6,813 nt of DNA from Opitutales bacterium (GTDB lineage: Bacteria; Verrucomicrobiota; Verrucomicrobiia; Opitutales; T3Sed10-336): positions 1 through 6,813 of the forward strand of contig SLOW01000229.1 in assembly GCA_007132315.1 (NCBI GenBank), in the 5' to 3' direction. The notes beneath the pieces were generated by a model, which was not told the origin of the DNA, did no database searches, and saw only the letters and a program-made list of their open reading frames with translations. Each line of letters opens with the position of its first letter. The first letter of the stretch is position 1. This document shows positions 1-5,046 of this stretch, in pieces. The position numbers were made by a program, and so were the translations under genes.

Positions 1-830
1 AGCCGGGTGACAAAGCCGCCGAGATTTGTGCTTCGGGAGAAACTGTTTCCCTGGGCGTTGTTCGAACTTGTCCGTGCGGTGACGTACAGGTTGCCTTCTT
101 CGTCGCGGAAAAGGGAATTGCTTTCGTATTCGAGTCGGTTGGTACGAAGCCCGAACGAACCGATCACGGTTCCGCCGTCGTCATCGTCGTCGCGCTCGAA
201 ATGACTGGTCAAACCGAACTCGAATGGCTCGACCCACTGCCAGGCGCCGGCGGGATTCAGTTTGGCGATAAAGAGATTGGACCGGAAGTCCAGGTTGCCC
301 GCGGCTCCGCCGTGTGCGATCTCGGGGTCCACTGAGACGTTGAACGTGGTGCTTCCGGAGAACCAACCAGCGATAAAGACGTTCCCGTCCTCGTCCGTGA
401 CAACGCCGGTTGCCGCATTGTGGCTGTCGCTTGGCGCGGTTTGGACCCATTCCGGCTCGCCCTGCGCATTGAGTTTGGCGACGAAAAGGTTCCGCCCGGC
501 GCCGCCGTGAGTCAACGTGTGGTCCTCGATCTCGACCACCTCCCCGTTCGGCGCATCGACGTCGCCTTCTCCGAACAGCGTCAAACGCAACGTCGAGGAG
601 GTGAAACTGCCGACGATATGAATGTTGCCGGCCGAATCGATGTGGGTCGCGTAAACGCGGTCCTGCTCGCCGCCGTCGATCCGGATCGAGGTGGCGGTGG
701 GGGTTTGGGCCTCGAAGGCCTGGGCGGCTGCCATACCGAGAGTCAGGAACAGGACTGCTCCGATCGGCCCCGGACCGAGGGTTCGAGCCAATGATGGGAG
801 GAGACGAGGATAGAGGGATGCAGGGTTCAT
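1..830 (-). CDS. Exported beta-propeller (SBBP-type) repeat protein, N-terminal part, cut by the window edge
   Basis: Reading the minus strand from the ATG at 830-828, the frame stays open for 276 codons to base 3 and continues past the left edge, so the C-terminus is missing. Residues 1-38 look like a Sec signal peptide: Arg9 and Arg16, a hydrophobic stretch around 23-36, and a likely cut after A-Q-A (36-38). The mature part holds diverged blades typical of secreted SBBP/beta-propeller repeats: SAGNIHIVGSFTSST (66-80), DEDGNVFIAGWFSGST (146-161) and a weaker DEEGNLYVTA (243-252). LFVAKLN (115-121) and LFIAKLN (186-192) each precede a G-x-x-x-W or G-x-W-x-W element, and an HGG-A/G turn lies before each. 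Five aspartates occur at 214-218. These folds usually act outside the cytoplasm in binding or scaffolding; the ligand cannot be told. The gene starts 21 nt after the 578-aa gene, in the same frame, without a visible Shine-Dalgarno, which suggests co-transcription and possible coupling. An in-frame stop 24 nt upstream restricts the start choice. The fold call is fairly sure, the function unknown. Confidence 0.85.
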   Translation of the reverse strand, partial: MNPASLYPRLLPSLARTLGPGPIGAVLFLTLGMAAAQAFEAQTPTATSIRIDGGEQDRVYATHIDSAGNIHIVGSFTSSTLRLTLFGEGDVDAPNGEVVEIEDHTLTHGGAGRNLFVAKLNAQGEPEWVQTAPSDSHNAATGVVTDEDGNVFIAGWFSGSTTFNVSVDPEIAHGGAAGNLDFRSNLFIAKLNPAGAWQWVEPFEFGLTSHFERDDDDDGGTVIGSFGLRTNRLEYESNSLFRDEEGNLYVTARTSSNNAQGNSFSRSTNLGGFVTR

Positions 831-851
831 GGGCTGGGAGAGGCGGTTGCC

Positions 852-2588
852 TCAGGGTTCCGGGTTGAGTTCGCGAATCGGGTTGACGCGGCGCAGGTGA
901 AATTCGCCTTCAAGGTGGATGGGCTTGCTGTGGAGATGGGTCAGGGTCTCCCGGTAGTCGCCTTCGAGCCGGGAATGGCCGTCTTGCGGTGAACCGGTGG
1001 CGTTGCCGACGAAGTGGAGGGCGATCTCCCGTTCGACCGGCCAGACCTCCTCGCGACCCACCGAGACCTCGCCCAGCGGGTTGCCGTCGAGGTCGAGGTG
1101 GTTGTGGTCCGGGTGGAAGCGGTGGCGGAACGGATTGGTCGGCAGGTCGCGCGACACGGTTAATTCGGCTTGCAGTTCGTCGCCGAAGGTTCCCTTCATG
1201 GGCAGTTCGGAGCCTTCGAAATCGATGCTGGCGGCGCTGACCCGGTGGCCGAACGGCCGGCCGTCGCGCAGGGTGGCCCCTTTGTAATAGGGAATCAGGT
1301 CGTGATCGGACACGAGCACGTAGCGTCCCGGCGCGGCGGGATCCTCCACCGTTTCCCCGGCATCGCCATCCTGCCACAAAAGAATGGCTTGCTTGAGCAG
1401 GCGGGCGTTGTCGGCGTCTTTCACGTGTACGATAATGCGCTTGGAGAACTCCGCGGGAGTCGGGCGCGGTACGCTGGCGTCTTCCGGGTCGTTCACGTCG
1501 CTGACGGCGTTCACCGTCACCGTTCCCACCCACAGGCCGCCGAGTGTGTTTTCGTCGCCGTCCTGCATCGGCACGGCTTGGGGCACCGCTCCGGCCTGGG
1601 AGGCGGGTTCCTCAGCTATCATGGGAATCTTGTGCTGGGAATCGCCGCCGGCGATAACCAGGATCCCTCGGGCGTCACCGTTGATTTCGGATCGCCTCAG
1701 GCCGGCGCGAACGGTGCGGCGCTCGCCTGCTTGAAGTTCCAGGGAGAACTGGTCGAAGGTTTCCCACTCGGTCTCGCCCGATTCGTTGCCGAATCCCCGG
1801 AGCAGCGGAAAGCCGTCGTCGTTCGCGAGTGAAACCGACATGGGCCAGTCGGTGTGGTTTTCGAGATGAATGAGGCGTTCGGCGGACTGTTCGCCGAAAT
1901 CGAGCGACCGGCCCGTTTCCAGCTCCACCTCGAGGGGGGCCTGGTAGTTTGAAGCGCGGTCGGTGAACACCCAATACGCTTCCCCGCGTTCCAGGATCGC
2001 GCTGTTGTGTGCCCGCGTCCATTCGCCTTCGGGAGTCAGGCGGTAGTATGCCTGGTTGCGGTGCGCCGGCGAGGGGCCGAAATAGGCGCCGAAGTTGACC
2101 GTCTGTTCCGGATCAATCGGGAAGCCGGTGAGGGTGTAGGCGTTGGGTTCCCAGTCGGGGGAGCGGTGGACCGGGGCGCCGCCGACGCTCCAAGTCACGC
2201 TTTCGTCGGCGTCGATCTTGAGCAGGTAGGCGCGCCCGCCGGGCACCGCGTGCAGATTGGTGAGCACGGAATCTTCGCGCCCCTCGGGAATGAACACGTG
2301 CCAGCCCGGTGTGTTCCACAGGTCCTCGTGGGGGTCGGCGATAAACTCGGCCGGACCGGAAGCCGGAAAAAACGCCCAGGCCATTTTCAGCGGCAGGTTA
2401 GCGAAGACCGCCTGCGGCGCGTTGTCCTCGGGAGTGACTTCCAGGTAAACCGCGTTCCAGCCCGGGGCGAGCTCGAACGTTTGGGTGACGTTGCCGGCGC
2501 TCTTGACCTGGGCCGGCAGAACGAAGCAGGCGACGAGGCACAGCGCGGAGCAACAGCGGAGGGGGAGACGGTGCGGCGGACGGGTCAT
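852..2588 (-). CDS. Exported 578-aa protein of unknown function ('GWNAVYLEV' family)
   Basis: The protein opens with a signal sequence: Arg3, Arg7 and Arg11, then a hydrophobic stretch 12-26. Cleavage could follow K-S-A (29-31); alternatively L-V-A-C (18-21) resembles a lipobox, though the hydrophobic residues after Cys21 argue against a lipoprotein. The mature protein begins with FELAPGWNAVYLEVTP (38-53). Further recognisable blocks are GRAYLLKID (118-126), GEAYWVF (202-208), GLWVGTVTVNAVSDV (351-365), YVLVSDHDLIPYYKGATLRDG (middle, about 423-443), a His/Asp-rich NPFRHRFHPDHNHLDLDGNP (485-504) and YRETLTHLHSKPI-x-LEGEF-x-LRRV (545-568). From memory, this order of blocks recurs in large uncharacterised exported proteins of Verrucomicrobiota and relatives; this has not been checked. 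No enzyme motif was recognised. The beta-rich, loop-rich composition suggests a surface or periplasmic protein. It lies directly upstream of the beta-propeller gene, so the two probably form an operon. The ATG is the only one available, because an in-frame TGA lies 24 nt upstream; no Shine-Dalgarno is visible. Confidence 0.88.
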   Translation of the reverse strand: MTRPPHRLPLRCCSALCLVACFVLPAQVKSAGNVTQTFELAPGWNAVYLEVTPEDNAPQAVFANLPLKMAWAFFPASGPAEFIADPHEDLWNTPGWHVFIPEGREDSVLTNLHAVPGGRAYLLKIDADESVTWSVGGAPVHRSPDWEPNAYTLTGFPIDPEQTVNFGAYFGPSPAHRNQAYYRLTPEGEWTRAHNSAILERGEAYWVFTDRASNYQAPLEVELETGRSLDFGEQSAERLIHLENHTDWPMSVSLANDDGFPLLRGFGNESGETEWETFDQFSLELQAGERRTVRAGLRRSEINGDARGILVIAGGDSQHKIPMIAEEPASQAGAVPQAVPMQDGDENTLGGLWVGTVTVNAVSDVNDPEDASVPRPTPAEFSKRIIVHVKDADNARLLKQAILLWQDGDAGETVEDPAAPGRYVLVSDHDLIPYYKGATLRDGRPFGHRVSAASIDFEGSELPMKGTFGDELQAELTVSRDLPTNPFRHRFHPDHNHLDLDGNPLGEVSVGREEVWPVEREIALHFVGNATGSPQDGHSRLEGDYRETLTHLHSKPIHLEGEFHLRRVNPIRELNPEP

Positions 2589-2613
2589 GGCTGGAAGAAT
2601 GCTCGGTAGTCAT

Positions 2614-2633
2614 CGGACGGTCTGAACCGTCCG
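2614..2633. repeat. Perfect 8-bp inverted repeat, 4-nt loop, upstream of the 578-aa gene
   Basis: The arms CGGACGGT (2614-2621) and ACCGTCCG (2626-2633) are exact reverse complements around a CTGA loop. The element lies 25 nt before the ATG of the 578-aa gene, so it could be a 5' UTR hairpin, a dimeric repressor's operator, or a dispersed REP-like intergenic repeat. No T-tract follows on either strand, so it is not an intrinsic terminator. Confidence 0.7.
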
Positions 2634-2761
2634 TGCCCGGCATAACCACAAATCCGCGACAACGCCGGGGATTAACGTTTTTATCGGAGGTTATTAGAAG
2701 ATCTCAAACGGCCAGGCGGCATGTCAAGGCATTCGGGGCGGGACTCGGCGGAAAAGGACTT

Positions 2762-3214
2762 CTATCGGCAGATATCGCTCCGGTTCAGGATGCGGAACCC
2801 GCTGTGCCGCAGGGCGTGGGCGGCGACGTCGGGGTCCTCCAGACTGAACGCCAGGGCGCATTTCCCCTGGGGGCGGGTGATGAACGCGTAGGTGTAATGG
2901 ATGTTGATTTCGGCTTCGAGCAGGGCGCACAGCGCTTTGTGGAGCTCCGCGGCCGAGTGCATTTCCAGGACCAGCACGGGGGTTTCGGTGAACAGGAAAT
3001 TCTTTCTCTTGAGAATGGCGGCCGCCTGTTCGTGATCGTCCACGATCAGACGCAGGATCGAGCTGTCCGTCGTGTCGAGCACGGTCATCGCCATCACGTG
3101 CACGTCGTTTTCCGCGAGTACCCGGATCAGGTCGTTGAGCCGTCCGAGCTTGTTCTCCATAAAGACGGCGAACTGCCTGATGGGCTCGTGGCGATCTTCC
3201 AACGTTTGCGCCAT
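2762..3214 (-). CDS. Tandem ACT-domain protein (stand-alone, probable amino-acid-responsive regulator)
   Basis: The 150-residue product consists of two ACT domains. The first spans about residues 12-75: IRQFAVFMENKLGRLNDLIR, where the N-K-x-G-x-L turn between strand 1 and helix 1 is the usual ligand-binding site, then NDVHVMAMTVLDTTDSSILR and LIVDD. The second spans about 78-147: PVLVLEM, LHKALCALLEAEINIHYTYA and KCALAFSLED. There is no catalytic or DNA-binding domain. ACT pairs of this kind bind small ligands, often amino acids, and regulate partner enzymes; here neither ligand nor partner is visible. From memory, similar short two-ACT proteins ending in S-D-[I/L]-x-R are common in Verrucomicrobiota. 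The gene lies 51 nt downstream of cls on the same strand, so read-through from cls is possible, but the gap also contains a possible promoter of its own. No Shine-Dalgarno precedes the ATG. The acetolactate synthase small subunit is an alternative label, but no ALS large subunit is nearby. Confidence 0.88.
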   Translation of the reverse strand: MAQTLEDRHEPIRQFAVFMENKLGRLNDLIRVLAENDVHVMAMTVLDTTDSSILRLIVDDHEQAAAILKRKNFLFTETPVLVLEMHSAAELHKALCALLEAEINIHYTYAFITRPQGKCALAFSLEDPDVAAHALRHSGFRILNRSDICR

Positions 3215-3227
3215 GGGAATACGTTAG

Positions 3228-3256
3228 ATTATCGTCGGTACAATGGCACGTAAAAA
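3228..3256 (-). promoter_or_regulatory. Possible sigma70-type promoter for the ACT gene
   Basis: On the minus strand a -10-like GATAAT (3233-3228, five of six consensus bases) lies 17 nt downstream of a weak -35 TTTTTA (3256-3251), which is part of a T-rich run. The -10 ends only 13 nt before the ATG, so a transcript from here would have a leader of a few bases at most. This fits the absence of a Shine-Dalgarno. The -35 is poor. Confidence 0.3.
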
Positions 3257-3265
3257 AACGGGCGA

Positions 3266-4735
3266 TTACAGGTAAGGGGAGAGCAGGCGGGCGACGCCGT
3301 CGCGAACCTTGACCGGCAGCGGGCGGCCCTCGACGTCGGCGAGCGTGAGTTCCCGGGAACCCTTTTTTTTCTCCAGGACCAACTGTTCCAGGCGGGCCGC
3401 CAGGTCGTGTTGGTAGCATTCGAGGTTGAACTCGAAGTTCAGTTGGAGGCTGCGCGGGTCCCAGTTGGCCGAACCGAGGAGCGACCAAAAGCCGTCCACC
3501 ACCATGAGTTTGGTGTGTTCGAAGGGTCGCGGGGTTCGCCACACACGGCAGCCCCAGCGGAGGAGCTGGTCGATCTGGGCCAGCGAGGCCCAGTCCACGA
3601 AACGGAGATTGTTGTGTTCCGGTACCAGGATGTCGACCTCCACCCCGCGCATGGCGGCGGTGTTGATGGCGTTGATGAGGGAATTGTCGGGAAGGAAGTA
3701 CGGCGTGGCGATTCGCACCGACTCCCGCGCGGTGGCCAGGGCGCCGTGCAGGGTCAGCCGCAGGCGGTCGAAGGATTCGTCCGGACCGTCGGTGATACCG
3801 CGGGCGATGACGTCGCCCGCCGGTTCGGTTTCGGGAAACCAGCGCCGGCCGGAAAGGGTTTCGCCCCGGCTGAACGCCCAGTCCTCGGCGAAGGCCTCCT
3901 GGAGCTCGCTCACCACCGGGCCGGCGACCTCGAAATGGAGATCCCGGATCGGGTGTGACGGCTTATCCCGCAGCCGATTGCCCTGAGCGATATTCATGCC
4001 GCCGGTGAACCCGATTTGCCCGTCCACCACGAGAATTTTGCGGTGACTGCGCAGGTTCAGGTAGGCCATCTGCCAGGGAACGATCGACGGCATGAAGCGC
4101 GCGACGTTGATCCCGGCGCGGTTCATGCGGTTGAGGATGGTCGGAAACGAATAGCGGGCGCCCACCGCGTCGATCAGCACGCGCACCTCTACGCCCCGCT
4201 TTACCGCCCTTGCCAGGGCGTCAACAAACGCGCGTCCGGTCCTGTCGTTGGCGAAAATGTAGGTGGTCAGGGAAACCGAGGAGCGGGCGTCTTCGATCGC
4301 TTCGAGCTGGCGCGGGTAGGCATCGTCGCCGTCCAGTAGTGGCATGATCCGGTTTCCGCCGAGGAGCGGCCGGCTGGTGAGACGGTTGACCACGCTCGCG
4401 AGCGAGGCCAGGTGGCGCTTGTCCGCCGGCAGGTACTCCTCGAGGGACTCCAGGGTGCAGGGTTCGAGCCGGTCCGAGGCGTGAAAGGCCGGAATGTCTC
4501 CGCGCCGGTTCATGGCGCGGCGGCTGATCCGGTTGATGCCCAGGATCAGGTAGAGAACGGTGCCGATAAAAGGCGCCAGCCAGATCACTCCCACCCAGCC
4601 GACGGCCGCGCTGGTCTCGCGTTTGGTGAGAATGGCGTGAACCGAGGCGATGATCGACATCAGCAGCGTGGCGCCCGCGGCGAAGAGCGGCCAGAGGCCG
4701 GCGAGGAAATCGATTATGGCGTCGAGTGCGATCAC
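3266..4735 (-). CDS. cls: Cardiolipin synthase, phospholipase D family (ClsA-like)
   Basis: Cardiolipin synthase condenses two phosphatidylglycerol molecules into cardiolipin and glycerol at the cytoplasmic membrane. The 489 residues match the usual bacterial Cls length (about 480-500). Two N-terminal membrane segments (about 8-36 and 43-67) flank a short basic loop (TKRE) in the PLDc_N arrangement. Both catalytic HKD motifs are intact: HRKILVVDG with His231, Lys233 and Asp238, followed by GFTGGMNIA; and HTKLMVVDG with His407, Lys409 and Asp414, followed by LLGSANWDPRS. The conserved TPYFLPD segment (344-350) before the second motif is also present. The start used is GTG at 4735-4733; an in-frame TAA lies 33 nt upstream, and no ATG precedes the first membrane segment. 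No Shine-Dalgarno is visible. The gene is transcribed divergently from the betaine methyltransferase gene, and the ACT gene follows 51 nt downstream. A run of eight A residues occurs in the coding strand near the C-terminal lysine cluster (E-K-K-K-G, about 454-459). Family assignment is secure. Confidence 0.96.
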   Translation of the reverse strand: MIALDAIIDFLAGLWPLFAAGATLLMSIIASVHAILTKRETSAAVGWVGVIWLAPFIGTVLYLILGINRISRRAMNRRGDIPAFHASDRLEPCTLESLEEYLPADKRHLASLASVVNRLTSRPLLGGNRIMPLLDGDDAYPRQLEAIEDARSSVSLTTYIFANDRTGRAFVDALARAVKRGVEVRVLIDAVGARYSFPTILNRMNRAGINVARFMPSIVPWQMAYLNLRSHRKILVVDGQIGFTGGMNIAQGNRLRDKPSHPIRDLHFEVAGPVVSELQEAFAEDWAFSRGETLSGRRWFPETEPAGDVIARGITDGPDESFDRLRLTLHGALATARESVRIATPYFLPDNSLINAINTAAMRGVEVDILVPEHNNLRFVDWASLAQIDQLLRWGCRVWRTPRPFEHTKLMVVDGFWSLLGSANWDPRSLQLNFEFNLECYQHDLAARLEQLVLEKKKGSRELTLADVEGRPLPVKVRDGVARLLSPYL

Positions 4736-4762
4736 GGTATTCAGGTAGGCGGCGAGCCTTTC

Positions 4763-4791
4763 CGTTTACGGCTCCGGCCGGCCAGGGTCAA
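4763..4791 (-). promoter_or_regulatory. Possible sigma70-type promoter for cls
   Basis: On the minus strand TTGACC (4791-4786, five of six consensus bases) is followed at exactly 17 nt by TAAACG (4768-4763, three of six, keeping the key TA and the fourth-position A). Transcription would begin about 20 nt before the GTG start. The -10 is weak, and the spacer contains GGCCGGCC. Confidence 0.33.
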
Positions 4792-4852
4792 GGTTGGAGT
4801 CCCGGAAATCATAATCTATCAGTCGGTTACCATCGTATTATGAAAAAGAGGC

Positions 4853-4880
4853 TTCACATTGCATCGATCTGTGGTAGAGA
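4853..4880 (+). promoter_or_regulatory. Possible promoter for the betaine methyltransferase gene
   Basis: TTCACA (4853-4858, five of six -35 consensus bases) is followed 16 nt later by TAGAGA (4875-4880, three of six). The -10 is directly preceded by TGG, an extended -10 feature. This would give a 5' leader of about 160 nt. It is the best plus-strand candidate in the region, but weak. Confidence 0.27.
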
Positions 4881-5038
4881 TGAACCTTTCTGGATGGCTG
4901 GAAAAAACGCCAGGGAGTGTGCGGGGAAATCCTTCTCCCATGCGCGCCCGCTGAATCGGCTTTTTTCCGCTCGCGTCCACGAGTCAGCTTGATGGGGAAA
5001 CGCGCGGGTGTTCGCAGGACGGCCGCCATTGAAACGAC

Positions 5039-5042
5039 AGGA
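5039..5042 (+). promoter_or_regulatory. Ribosome-binding site that decides the methyltransferase start
   Basis: AGGA (5039-5042) lies 4 nt before the ATG at 5047. It favours this ATG over the in-frame GTG at 5008, which would add 13 residues unlike the family N-terminus and has no comparable site. Confidence 0.6.
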
Positions 5043-5046
5043 AATT

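Larger units (their letters stand above)
4736..5046. other. 311-bp divergent intergenic region between cls and the betaine synthesis gene
   Basis: This stretch separates two divergent genes. It holds a possible cls promoter on the minus strand (4763-4791), a possible methyltransferase promoter on the plus strand (4853-4880) and the methyltransferase ribosome-binding site near 5039. A GC-rich self-complementary block (GGCCGGCC, 4776-4783) lies inside the spacer of the cls promoter candidate. An unsupported 50-codon frame begins at an ATG at 4840. A T6 run (4961-4966) follows only a very weak hairpin. No riboswitch or tRNA was recognised. Compared with the flanking genes it has AT-richer patches, notably 4805-4860. 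Confidence 0.75.

Noticed and set aside
420..794. Plus-strand frame of 124 codons near the left edge
   Set aside because: It lies antisense to the beta-propeller gene, whose long uninterrupted frame, signal peptide and repeats show the minus strand is coding.
1170..1832. 220-codon open frame on the plus strand
   Set aside because: Antisense shadow inside the 578-aa exported-protein gene, with no domain or ribosome-binding site.
2693..2727. TTGACA (2727-2722) and TCTAAT (2698-2693) as a minus-strand promoter for the 578-aa gene
   Set aside because: Both hexamers are good, but the spacer is 23 nt, too long for a sigma70 promoter; the element at 16-18 nt is poor.
2633..3253. 206-codon plus-strand frame
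   Set aside because: Antisense to the ACT gene; the translation has no recognisable features.
3252..3265. T7 run after the cls stop as a terminator
   Set aside because: No hairpin arm complementary to the CGCCCG before the T-run was found on the minus strand.
2724..3542. 272-codon minus-strand frame
   Set aside because: Out of frame with both the ACT and cls genes, which it overlaps; very rich in Arg, Pro and Gly, as expected for a shadow frame.
4944..4966. T6 run with a short stem before the betaine gene as an attenuator
   Set aside because: The stem is only about four pairs with a bulge, too weak to call.
5008..5046. GTG at 5008 as the methyltransferase start
   Set aside because: It would add 13 residues unlike the family and lacks a ribosome-binding site; the ATG at 5047 has AGGA and gives the usual N-terminus.
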